Shown here: positions 5,285 to 9,974 of the stretch, piece after piece | Numbering within the stretch: the stretch's first letter is position 1 | Layout: every line of letters begins with the position of its first letter | Origin: Baffinella frigidus | Taxonomy: Eukaryota; Cryptophyceae; Cryptomonadales; Baffinellaceae | Assembly (NCBI GenBank): GCA_026770585.1 | Contig: MU646679.1 | Location: forward strand, 78,023-88,385 | DNA length: 10,363 nt | Direction: 5' to 3' | The notes under the pieces: generated by a model | The model's database searches: none | What the model saw: only the letters and a program-made list of their open reading frames with translations | Told to the model about the DNA's origin: nothing | Position numbers and translations under genes: made by a program

Positions 5285-5425
5285 TGAGCGGGTTGGACGG
5301 GTCTGGCGGGGTTCATACAGTTTAAATCTCGAAAAGGGGATCTGACGGGCCCGCCTCTGCCAATTTATGAAAAAAGATAAATCTGGAACCGTCAGCTCGA
5401 GGGTGCTGAGCCACGAGAGATGTCC

Positions 5426-5452
5426 CCCTTGCCCGCGCAAGCACGGCAAGGG
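5426..5452. repeat. Short hairpin CCCTTGCC/GGCAAGGG
   Basis: Eight paired bases around an 11-nt loop, in a 150-bp stretch (5290-5462) where I recognise no element or gene. Confidence 0.55.
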
Positions 5453-5462
5453 CTTTCTTCTC

Positions 5463-5502
5463 CGTGAGGGTTGGTGGACTGGAGGCTGGCTGAAGCCACT
5501 TC
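5463..5502 (+). repeat. Direct repeat P, copy 2
   Basis: Matches 5241-5280 (TGAGGGTTGGTGGACTGGAG, then GCTGGCTGAAGCCACTT). It lies directly before a telomere-like tract. Confidence 0.88.
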
Positions 5503-5507
5503 CAGCA

Positions 5508-5666
5508 GCCCCAAACCCTGAACCCAAGACCCCAAACCCTAAACCCAAGACCCCAGGCCCCAACACCTGAACCTCTGCACCCGGACTCTGCGTGGTCCAG
5601 AACCTTCCAGAGCCCCCAACCCCTAAACCCTAAACCCCAGACCCCGGACCCTAGACCCTAAACCCT
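5508..5666 (+). repeat. Degenerate telomere-like tract
   Basis: CCCCAAACCCTGAACCCAAG and CCCCAAACCCTAAACCCAAG, and later CCCCTAAACCCTAAACCCCA and CCCTAGACCCTAAACCCTGA, alternate with non-telomeric sequence (5565-5610). CCCTAAA-type repeats are C-rich on the + strand. No gene. Confidence 0.75.
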
Positions 5667-5677
5667 GACTTTTGGGT

Positions 5678-5710
5678 GGTTGACTTTTGCCTGACGGATG
5701 ACTTTTGGCG
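5678..5710 (+). repeat. 33-bp minisatellite unit, solitary copy
   Basis: GGTTGACTTTTGCCTGACGG followed by ATGACTTTTGGCG is one unit of the array at 5931-6062, preceded by a partial unit. It is followed by the same spacer (GTAGGCGTTGCCGT, then CGCTGCACCTCGT) that follows the main array. The 33-bp units plus spacer therefore form a higher-order repeat, here split by the family A element. Confidence 0.88.
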
Positions 5711-5724
5711 GTAGGCGTTGCCGT

Positions 5725-5903
5725 CCACACGAGGCTACCCAGGCGAACAGAATAAAACGGACTTTTAAAGGTTTGTGGGCAAATGATCACGTTTCCGCCC
5801 GCTGAGCGGTCGGACCTGTGTAAAGTCGCTGCTTTTCATCTGAAAATTACTACACACGTTTACAATCGACATTTATTCTGTTCGCATAGGTAGCCTCGTG
5901 TGG
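5725..5903. mobile_element. MITE-like element, family A, full copy 1
   Basis: A 179-bp element with TIRs of about 32 bp: CCACACGAGGCTACCCAGGC, then GAACAGAATAAA at the left, and TTTATTCTGTTCGCATAGGT, then AGCCTCGTGTGG at the right. It splits the spacer of the 33-bp higher-order repeat. The uninterrupted spacer at 6063-6089 reads GCCGTCGCTGCACCTCGT, whereas here GCCGT precedes and GTCGCTGCACCTCGT follows. This gives a 2-bp duplication, GT. Fragments of both halves occur elsewhere in the window. There is no coding capacity, and transposition would need a trans-acting enzyme that I cannot identify. Confidence 0.9.
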
Positions 5904-5930
5904 GTCGCTGCACCTCGTATTTCGTCAGAC

Positions 5931-6062
5931 GGTTGACTTTCGCCCGACGGATGACTTTTGAGTGGTTGACTCTCACCTGTCGGATGACTTTTGGGTGGTT
6001 GACTTTCACCTGAAGGACGACTTTTGGGCGTTTGACTTTTGCCTGACGGATGACTTTTGGCG
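5931..6062 (+). repeat. 33-bp minisatellite, four tandem units
   Basis: Units at 5931-5963, 5964-5996, 5997-6029 and 6030-6062 follow the pattern GGTTGACTTTCACCTGACGG + ATGACTTTTGGGT with scattered substitutions. Each unit contains two GACTTT cores. Because 33 is a multiple of three, the minus strand is open and gives 11-residue repeated peptides. I regard that as a by-product of the period. Confidence 0.93.
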
Positions 6063-6089
6063 GCAGGTGTCGCCGTCGCTGCACCTCGT
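6063..6089 (+). repeat. Uninterrupted spacer (empty site for family A)
   Basis: GCAGGTGTCGCCGT then CGCTGCACCTCGT corresponds to 5711-5724 plus 5906-5918 with the family A element removed. It is the pre-insertion state of the sequence split at 5725-5903. Confidence 0.85.
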
Positions 6090-6121
6090 CGCGCTCGTCG
6101 CGCCACACGGGGTACGCCGAA

Positions 6122-6205
6122 AGTCAATTGATGACTTCCTAAAGTTAATTGTTGACTTCCGAAAGTCTACCGTCGACTTCCTAAAGTCAACTGTCCACTT
6201 CCTGT
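6122..6205 (+). repeat. 21-bp tandem repeat, four units
   Basis: Units AGTCAATTGATGACTTCCTAA-like of 21 bases start at 6122, 6143, 6164 and 6185. Each is nearly self-complementary (AAGTCAAC next to GTTGACTT). The leader CGCCACACGGGGTACGCCGA before the array recurs, slightly altered, at 6530-6549 before a second array. Confidence 0.9.
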
Positions 6206-6216
6206 CAATTATGAAA

Positions 6217-6300
6217 CCCTCAACCCTCAACCCGCAACCCTCAACCCTCAACCCGCAACCCTCAACCCTCAACCCTCAACCCGCAACCCTCAACTCTCAA
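6217..6300 (+). repeat. Telomere-variant array CCCTCAA/CCCGCAA
   Basis: Twelve heptamers in perfect phase, mostly CCCTCAA with CCCGCAA at every third position for the first two groups, then a group of four, ending CCCTCAA CTCTCAA. The 7-bp period and C-rich orientation match the CCCTAAA tracts, but no unit is canonical. The regular placement of CCCGCAA implies the array grew by duplicating 21-bp groups. Confidence 0.93.
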
Positions 6301-6302
6301 CC

Positions 6303-6462
6303 CACACGGTGGACTACGAGGTTTCGACTACAATAGATTTAGCGTATAACGTGACCAACTTTACACCAGACAAGGCCTTCAAGTTGCCAGCGTCGGGCAA
6401 GTTGACTTTTGATAAAAAGATCGAAGTTGACTTTTGATAAAAAGATCGTAGTCCACCGTGTG
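6303..6462 (+). mobile_element. MITE-like element, family E, copy 2
   Basis: Perfect 17-bp inverted ends (CACACGGTGGACTACGA and TCGTAGTCCACCGTGTG) bound 160 bp. The 25-bp block AAGTTGACTTTTGATAAAAA + GATCG is present twice in tandem at 6399-6423 and 6424-6448. The other copy (3887-4023, inverted) has one, which accounts for most of the length difference. The element sits at the edge of the CCCTCAA array. CTCTCAACC before and CTCTGATCC after are an imperfect 9-bp pair (seven of nine) that may be a decayed target duplication. No coding capacity. Confidence 0.9.
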
Positions 6463-6528
6463 CTCTGATCCCTACACCCTAAATCCGTAACCTTGAACTT
6501 TGAACTCTGAACCGATGAGAGCTCGTGG

Positions 6529-6655
6529 CGCCACACTGGGTACGCCGAAAGTCAATTGTTTACTTCCTAAAGTCAATTTTTGACTGCCTAAAGTCAATCG
6601 CGACTTTTGAGTCAATCGTCGACTTTTGAGACTGACCCCTAAAGTCAATCGCACA
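6529..6655 (+). repeat. Second 21-bp repeat array with leader
   Basis: GCGCCACACTGGGTACGCCG introduces units starting at 6550 and 6571 (21 bp each), then shorter units AGTCAATCGCGACTTTTG and AGTCAATCGTCGACTTTTG and a final CCTAAAGTCAATCG. It is homologous to the array at 6102-6205, with unit length drifting to 18-19 at the end. Confidence 0.85.
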
Positions 6656-6730
6656 CACCTATCCCCCTTGACCACCGAACGACCCCCACCCCCCACCCCC
6701 TTTAACACCCAAACACCCCCCCCCCCCATA
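6656..6730 (+). repeat. C-rich low-complexity tract
   Basis: Runs of C broken by A and T (ACCCCCCACCCCC, AACACCCAAACACCC) end in a run of about twelve C. The frames open across it translate as proline-rich or glycine-rich low complexity and are not genes. Confidence 0.8.
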
Positions 6731-6765
6731 TCACCATACCAATTAGCAGCGGCCGAGTTCCTTTC

Positions 6766-6783
6766 CCCCCGGATATCCGGGGG
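6766..6783. repeat. 18-bp perfect palindrome
   Basis: CCCCCGGATATCCGGGGG is a perfect palindrome centred on an EcoRV-type GATATC. After one unpaired C, the flanking TTT and AAA extend the symmetry. It lies in an otherwise unremarkable 6731-6916 stretch. Confidence 0.8.
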
Positions 6784-6916
6784 AAACGCGGTTAGAATCC
6801 AAGGCAAATGGATAAGATTCTAGTACAAATCGTTTAGATGGACTGTATCCGTGAAGCCCCCGCTGGCTGCTAAGTGGAGAAACACGCAACTCCCACCACC
6901 TTGGCGACTGCCGGCA

Positions 6917-7190
6917 CTCTGGGGATACAGTCCCGTGTAGGATGACCGAAAACTCACACACAGTCCAGTGTAGGATGACCAGAAAGTCACACACAGTCCC
7001 GTGTAGGATGACCGGAAAGTCCCGCGCAGGATGACCGGCAAATCCCGTGTAGGATGGCCGAAAATCTCTCCCGTGTAGGATGACCGGAAGGTCAGATACA
7101 GTCCCGTGTAGGATGACCGGAGTGACTTTTCCCGTGTAGGATGACCGGAAAGTCACTCTGGCCATCCTACACGGGACTGCATCCCCAGAG
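6917..7190. mobile_element. TIR element G with internal minisatellite
   Basis: CTCTGGGGATACAGTCCCGT then GTAGGATGACC at the left is matched inversely at the right (GGCCATCCTACACGGGACTG, then CATCCCCAGAG) with few mismatches over about 31 bp, defining 274 bp. GCA occurs immediately outside both ends (6914-6916 and 7191-7193), compatible with a 3-bp target duplication. The interior is a run of direct repeats of the TIR motif CCCGTGTAGGATGACCGGAA with spacing shrinking from about 33 to 22 bases. One solitary unit also occurs at about 7967-8004. A long minus-strand frame is just repeated peptide. Confidence 0.87.
6931..7155 (+). repeat. Minisatellite CCCGTGTAGGATGACCGGAA
   Basis: Eight direct copies of the (T)CC(C/A)G(T/C)G(T/C)AGGATGRCC motif start near 6932, 6965, 6998, 7021, 7043, 7069, 7102 and 7131. 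Spacers such as AAAGTCACACACAGT are partly conserved. Unit length is variable. The inverted copy at 7161-7176 forms the right end of element G. Confidence 0.88.
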
Positions 7191-7198
7191 GCACGACG

Positions 7199-7223
7199 CA
7201 CGGGACATGCCTTCAAACCCTAA
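7199..7223 (+). repeat. CACGGGACATGCC repeat, copy 1
   Basis: CACGGGACATGCC followed by a TTCAAACCCTAATC tail is a shorter relative of the 41-bp repeat at 7672-7712 and 7848-7888. It lies just after element G. Confidence 0.65.
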
Positions 7224-7234
7224 TCTTATCCCAC

Positions 7235-7347
7235 ATTGGTTTTAGAAAGTCAACTCCCCCACAAAGTTGTCAACTTAGTATTTTAATTAGTAATAGTAAA
7301 CAATCAGTTGACAATTTTGTGGGGGAGTTGACTTTTCTAAAACCAAT
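7235..7347. mobile_element. MITE-like element, family C, copy 1
   Basis: ATTGGTTTTAGAAAGTCAAC then TCCCCCACAAA at the left is inverted at the right (TTTGTGGGGGAGTTGACTTT, then TCTAAAACCAAT) with one extra base. A further pairing of TTGTCAACT with AGTTGACAA leaves only a short AT-rich loop. At 113 bp, it is almost entirely foldback. A second copy is at 9543-9647. No clear target duplication. The arms contain the GTTGACTTT core common to other repeats here. Confidence 0.92.
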
Positions 7348-7381
7348 TAATAGATAGATTGTGTGAGATAAAATCGCAAAA

Positions 7382-7446
7382 CCTCGCACCGTATCCATAC
7401 ACCCCGCACCCTAACCCGTGCACCCTAAGCCCTGAGCCCTAAACAC
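7382..7446 (+). repeat. Degenerate telomere-like tract
   Basis: CACCCCGCACCCTAACCCGT, then GCACCCTAAGCCCTGAGCCC, then TAAACAC: heptamer-like spacing of CCCTAA motifs with many substitutions, C-rich on the + strand. Confidence 0.6.
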
Positions 7447-7467
7447 AACACGGCCGATGTGGGAGCA

Positions 7468-7659
7468 TACAGTGGACCTACCCTAACACATACCCGTCGG
7501 GGCCGGACTGATTGAGTATATGTGGAGGGTAGGTATGCGTTATGGTGTCCACCCTTCAGGCATACTTCCTTGCAGGGGGAAATCGGGGGCCGGCTGAAGG
7601 AGTATGTGTGGAGGGTAAGTATGTGTTACGGTAGCCTGTGTTAGGGTAGGTGGACTGTA
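7468..7659. mobile_element. TIR element H
   Basis: TACAGTGGACCTACCCTAAC then ACA (7468-7490) pairs with its inverse at 7637-7659 with one mismatch in 23, giving 192 bp. CA lies immediately outside both ends (7466-7467 and 7660-7661), compatible with a 2-bp target duplication as seen for family A. The interior has a roughly 52-bp direct repeat (7499-7550 and 7586-7637) beginning GGGGCCGG and containing GAGTAT(A/G)TGTGGAGGGTA. Confidence 0.8.
7499..7637 (+). repeat. 52-bp direct repeat pair inside element H
   Basis: Copies start at 7499 and 7586, 87 bases apart. Both read GGGGCCGG..TGA..GAGTATRTGTGGAGGGTARGTATG and continue GTTAYGGT. Several transitions separate them. The second runs directly into the right TIR. 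Confidence 0.82.
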
Positions 7660-7671
7660 CACGTCTTTCAG

Positions 7672-7712
7672 GATTTGATACACGGGACATGCCGTGAAAC
7701 CCGAATCGCTAC
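7672..7712 (+). repeat. 41-bp direct repeat S, copy left of family B
   Basis: GATTTGATACACGGGACATG then CCGTGAAACCCGAATCGCTAC is repeated at 7848-7888 with one mismatch. The family B element lies between the two copies, two bases from this one and eight bases from the other. Confidence 0.93.
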
Positions 7713-7714
7713 AC

Positions 7715-7839
7715 AAACGGTTTTAATTTAAAACTTTCTTGCAATGAAATTTACTACACACTGTGAGTTTTACCAGTAATAATAGAGCATTCGTGTAGTA
7801 ATTTTCATTGAATCCAATGGTTTTAAATTAAAACCGTTT
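7715..7839. mobile_element. MITE-like element, family B, copy 2
   Basis: AAACGGTTTTAATTTAAAAC at the left and TTTTAAATTAAAACCGTTT at the right are inverted repeats. Weaker pairing continues through AATGAAATTTACTAC and GTAGTAATTTTCATT, giving arms of about 45 bp in a 125-bp element. CAC flanks both sides (7712-7714 and 7840-7842). The interior and order of motifs match 831-962. AT-rich, without coding capacity. Confidence 0.9.
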
Positions 7840-7847
7840 CACTCTGA

Positions 7848-7888
7848 GATTTGATCCACGGGACATGCCGTGAAACCCGAATCGCTAC
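7848..7888 (+). repeat. 41-bp direct repeat S, copy right of family B
   Basis: One mismatch from 7672-7712 (GATCCACG instead of GATACACG). Together with the first copy it brackets the family B element. Confidence 0.93.
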
Positions 7889-7966
7889 TCCTCGCGGTGC
7901 TAGGTTTTGTACGACGAACCGGCAACTTATGGATGGTAACCAAGAAACCCCGACCAGAAAGTCGCA

Positions 7967-8004
7967 CACAGTCCCGTGTAGGATGGCCGGAAAGTCGCGC
8001 ACAG
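7967..8004 (+). repeat. Solitary unit of the element G minisatellite
   Basis: AAAGTCGCACACAGTCCCGT then GTAGGATGGCCGGAAAGTC matches units in 6931-7155, about 800 bases from the main array. Confidence 0.85.
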
Positions 8005-8009
8005 CGAAG

Positions 8010-8049
8010 TTGACTTTGAAAAGCCAGAATTGACTTTGAAAAGCCGGGT
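8010..8049 (+). repeat. 20-bp tandem repeat, two units
   Basis: TTGACTTTGAAAAGCCAGAA and TTGACTTTGAAAAGCCGGGT lie in tandem. They carry the TTGACTTT core shared by other repeats. Confidence 0.88.
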
Positions 8050-8106
8050 TCGGCTTTGGCCCAGGCTGAGCTCTCAGGCCTCTTACGTGGTCTGTCAAAT
8101 TTGGGT

Positions 8107-8160
8107 GGTAAGGAGTCGGGGGCAAAAGGAAATAGGGTGGATGGAAGACGTCTTTCTAAG
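8107..8160 (+). repeat. Direct repeat T, copy 1
   Basis: GGTAAGGAGTCGGGGGCAAA then AGGAAATAGGGTGGATGGAA and GACG is repeated at 8267-8317 with substitutions. ORFs through these segments (up to 189 codons on the minus strand, 7839-8408) have no recognisable domain. Confidence 0.82.
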
Positions 8161-8210
8161 ATCTGTACCACAAATCGGCCACTTTTGGATAATAATCCAG
8201 GAAAGCTGCG

Positions 8211-8256
8211 CGAAATTGACTTTTGGTGCGTCGCGAAATTGACTTTTGGTGCGTTG
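8211..8256 (+). repeat. 23-bp tandem repeat, two units
   Basis: CGAAATTGACTTTTGGTGCG + T(C/T)G occurs at 8211 and 8234. It is another tandem array built around TTGACTTTTGG, lying between the two copies of repeat T. Confidence 0.9.
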
Positions 8257-8266
8257 CAGGTGGGGG

Positions 8267-8317
8267 GTAAGGAGTTGGGGGCTATGGAAATAGGCTGGAT
8301 GGAAGACGCTGGTTGGA
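8267..8317 (+). repeat. Direct repeat T, copy 2
   Basis: GTAAGGAGTTGGGGGCTATG then GAAATAGGCTGGATGGAAGA and CG matches 8107-8160. Confidence 0.82.
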
Positions 8318-8352
8318 AGATCAAACGGGTGATTGCTCGCCCCTCACCGCCC

Positions 8353-8392
8353 TCAAAGTTGACAGAGTTTCTCAAAGTTGACGGATGTTCTC
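8353..8392 (+). repeat. 20-bp tandem repeat CTCAAAGTTGAC
   Basis: CTCAAAGTTGACAGAGTTT is followed by CTCAAAGTTGACGGATGTT, and TTTGTCAACTT lies a few bases on in reverse. The GTTGAC core is again shared. Confidence 0.75.
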
Positions 8393-8420
8393 GACGGGTC
8401 TTTGTCAACTTGTCGATCCC

Positions 8421-8530
8421 ACACAGCTGACTTTGCAGGGATTTTGAACAACCTTGAAGTGATGAGACCTAGGACCCTACGGTAGGCAATCCGTAGGGAC
8501 ATAGGGGGGGTTCCTACGGATAAGGTAACG
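8421..8530 (+). repeat. Dispersed 110-bp repeat V, copy 1
   Basis: From CACAGC through GATTTTGAA, GAGACCTA, CCCTACGGTAGGCAATCCGT and GTTCCTACGGATAAGGTAAC, this matches 9680-9788 in the same orientation. CCTACGG, CCGTAGG and a further CCTACGGAT can form alternative hairpins around a run of G (AGGGGGGG). Confidence 0.88.
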
Positions 8531-8575
8531 GAAATGCCTCAGATTTGACGATTTTGTTCCTGCGTAGCCCGCTGT

Positions 8576-8657
8576 CCACACGAGGCTACCCAGGCGAACA
8601 GAATAAACCGGACTTTTAAAGTTTTGTGGGCAAATGATCACGTTTCCGCCCGCTGTG
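8576..8657 (+). mobile_element. Family A element, left-half fragment
   Basis: CCACACGAGGCTACCCAGGC onward is nearly identical to 5725-5807 (GAACAGAATAAA, GACTTTTAAA, GGGCAAATGATCACGTTTCC, GCCCGCTG). Identity stops at about 8657, where a different repeat (unit U) begins. The right half and right terminus are absent. Confidence 0.88.
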
Positions 8658-8765
8658 TGGCCGTGTCGTGTCAACTTATCGGGAAATTGCTCTGCTCTGC
8701 TCTCGGCAGCAATCCCTTCCATCACTTTTGGACAACCTTAACCCGAAATCTCGTTGATCCACGAT
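8657..8765 (+). repeat. Unit U, uninterrupted copy
   Basis: GTGGCCGTGTCGTGTCAACT through GCTCTGCTCTGC, then TCTCGGCAGCAATCCCTTCC, GGACAACCTTAACCCGAA and TCTCGTTGATCCACG. The same order of blocks occurs at 8863-9118, but there it is split by element J after TCTC. A minus-strand frame (8477-8725) crosses this and repeat V but has no recognisable protein. Confidence 0.88.
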
Positions 8766-8855
8766 GCACAACCTAAACCCACCCCCCTCACCATCTTCTT
8801 CCCTCAACCCTAAACTTTAAACCCTCAACCTTCAACCCGAAACTCTAAGAACTAG
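8766..8855 (+). repeat. Degenerate telomere-like tract
   Basis: ACCTAAACCCACCCCCCTCA, then CTCAACCCTAAACTTTAAAC and CCTCAACCTTCAACCCGAAA show heptamer spacing with substitutions, C-rich on the + strand. Confidence 0.6.
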
Positions 8856-8862
8856 AATGATA

Positions 8863-9118
8863 TGTGGCCGTGTCGTGTCAACTTGTCGGGAAACCGCTCT
8901 GCTCTACTCTCATTTTGGAACACGACATAATCTTTCCCGCTTCTTAAGGCTTCCAACGCCGAAGATAAAGGTAGATATGCTGTTTTAGGCATCAAAATTA
9001 GGCTTAAGATAGCTTAAATCAGGACAGATTCTGGCATGTTCCGAGATGAATTCTCGGCACGCAATCCCTTGCATCGCTTTTGGACAACCTTAACCCGAAG
9101 TCTCGTTGATCCACGTTG
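8863..9118 (+). repeat. Unit U, copy split by element J
   Basis: The left part 8863-8911 matches 8657-8704, and the right part 9052-9118 matches 8701-8765 with a few substitutions. The 140 intervening bases are absent from the first copy. Confidence 0.88.
8912..9051. mobile_element. MITE-like element J in unit U
   Basis: Comparison with the uninterrupted unit U at 8657-8765 defines a 140-bp insert flanked by TCTC on both sides (8908-8911 and 9052-9055), while the empty copy has TCTC once at 8701-8704. The ends are imperfect inverted repeats: ATTTTGGAACACGACATAATC at the left, and the inverse of GATTCTGGCATGTTCCGAGA + TGAAT at the right, about 18 of 24 positions matching. AT-richer than its surroundings, with no coding capacity. 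Confidence 0.85.
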
Positions 9119-9170
9119 AACAAACGAACCCCAAACGAACCCCATCTAAAACATAAATCATAAACCCTGA

Positions 9171-9203
9171 ACCCTAAACCCTAAACCCTAAACCCTAAAC
9201 CTA
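9171..9203 (+). repeat. Canonical CCCTAAA run
   Basis: Four consecutive CCCTAAA heptamers followed by CCTACCCC. It is the longest canonical plant-type telomere run in the window. Confidence 0.92.
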
Positions 9204-9253
9204 CCCCTCGAAACCCTAAAAGCTAGAATGAGATGAGACACCCTGCACCCTAC

Positions 9254-9302
9254 CCTAAAACCTAAAACCTAAAACCTAAAACCTAAAACCTAAAACCTAA
9301 AA
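9254..9302 (+). repeat. Variant heptamer array CCTAAAA x7
   Basis: Seven perfect consecutive CCTAAAA heptamers. They have the same 7-bp period as CCCTAAA but with C-to-A at one position, and the array is homogeneous, so it was amplified as the variant. Confidence 0.93.
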
Positions 9303-9542
9303 TACTCAACCCTAAACCCTAAAATCTTCGACCTTTAACCCTAAACTCTACCCCCTAAACCCTAAACCCTTCCCCCCATGTTCTTCCTCAGATTTCGTGA
9401 GACACCCCACCCCCCATCCAAAAACTCTAAAACTCTTTACCCTCATCCCTAACCCCTAAACCCTAAAACCCGGGGGTCAGGTGTCGTGTCTGGAGCGGGA
9501 AGAAGGGTCACAAGGTCTGAAAGAGATTGCCGTTCGAAAGGT

Positions 9543-9647
9543 ATTGGTTTTAGAAAGTCAACTCCCCCACAAAATCGTCAACTTAATATTTTAATTCGTA
9601 AGAATAAACATTAAGTTGACGGTTTTGTGGGTGAGTTGACTCTCTAG
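9543..9647. mobile_element. MITE-like element, family C, copy 2 (right end decayed)
   Basis: ATTGGTTTTAGAAAGTCAAC then TCCCCCACAAAA and the foldback partner match 7235-7347. The right arm reads GTTTTGTGGGTGAGTTGACT then CTCTAG and stops, lacking the final AAAACCAAT. The interior differs by a few bases. Copy 1 is the better preserved. Confidence 0.9.
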
Positions 9648-9679
9648 CCCTGGCGGTCCTACGCAAGGTGCCTTCCTCC

Positions 9680-9788
9680 ACACAGCGGCGTTCGACGCGA
9701 TTTTGAATAACCCCTAAGCGATAAGACCTAAGACCCTACAGTAGGCAACCCGTAGGGACATAGGGGGGTTCCTACGGATAAGGTAACT
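9680..9788 (+). repeat. Dispersed repeat V, copy 2
   Basis: Matches 8421-8530 (GATTTTGAA, AAGACCTAAGACCCTAC, GTAGGCAACCCGTAGGGACA, TTCCTACGGATAAGGTAAC). The hairpin-forming core is conserved apart from CCTACGG becoming CCTACAG. Confidence 0.88.
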
Positions 9789-9907
9789 GAAACTCGGGAT
9801 TTCCGAGCGAAAGGTGCCTCCCCGCTGCCGAGCGAGGACGTGACACAAGTTTAAAGGAATTTAAAAACTTTCACCTGAATAATAAGGGAAATGGACTTGT
9901 AAAATGA

Positions 9908-9941
9908 AAAAGCTGAGACCGGATTTCCGGCCTCAGCTTTT
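9908..9941. repeat. Hairpin AAAAGCTGAG/CTCAGCTTTT
   Basis: Ten bases pair, then one mismatch, then CCGG pairs with CCGG around an ATTT loop. The arms end in A and T runs, so it resembles a bacterial intrinsic terminator in form. In this eukaryote-like context I read it as a small foldback or chance inverted repeat. Between 9789 and 9974 nothing else is recognised. Confidence 0.8.
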
Positions 9942-9974
9942 AAAAACGTGCTTAGGTCGCTCAATAGTGGTCCA

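Larger units (their letters stand above)
9125..9480 (+). repeat. Telomere-like block, richest in the window
   Basis: This 350-base stretch is dominated by CCCTAAA-type heptamers and variants, with a perfect CCCTAAA run (9171-9203) and a perfect CCTAAAA run (9254-9302). Both are separated by degenerate telomere-like sequence such as CCCTAAACTCTACCCCCTAA. All runs are C-rich on the + strand. No gene. It ends abruptly near 9470 in CCCGGGGGTC and non-telomeric sequence, so it is interstitial in this assembly. Confidence 0.85.

Noticed and set aside
5860-6127. Minus-strand frames with 11-residue repeats
   Set aside because: They arise from the 33-bp period being divisible by three. They begin inside the family A terminus and match no recognised protein.
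6931-7155. Possible CRISPR array
   Set aside because: Repeats are direct and about 20 bp, but spacers are short, irregular and partly conserved, and the context is eukaryote-like with no cas genes.
6743-7216. 157-codon minus-strand frame with repeated VILHGTV-like peptides
   Set aside because: The peptide repeats follow the CCCGTGTAGGATGACC minisatellite of element G. Unit length is not constant, and no domain is visible.
7839-8408. 189-codon minus-strand frame, the longest in the window
   Set aside because: It crosses duplicated segments T and tandem repeats, contains repeat-derived peptides, and shows no motif, signal or membrane segment that I recognise.
9125-9480. A true chromosome end
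   Set aside because: Runs are short and interrupted, and the sequence continues for almost 900 bases of ordinary repeats beyond it.
9908-9941. Bacterial-type intrinsic terminator
   Set aside because: It has hairpin-plus-T form, but telomere-type repeats and MITE density point to a eukaryote and there is no upstream gene.
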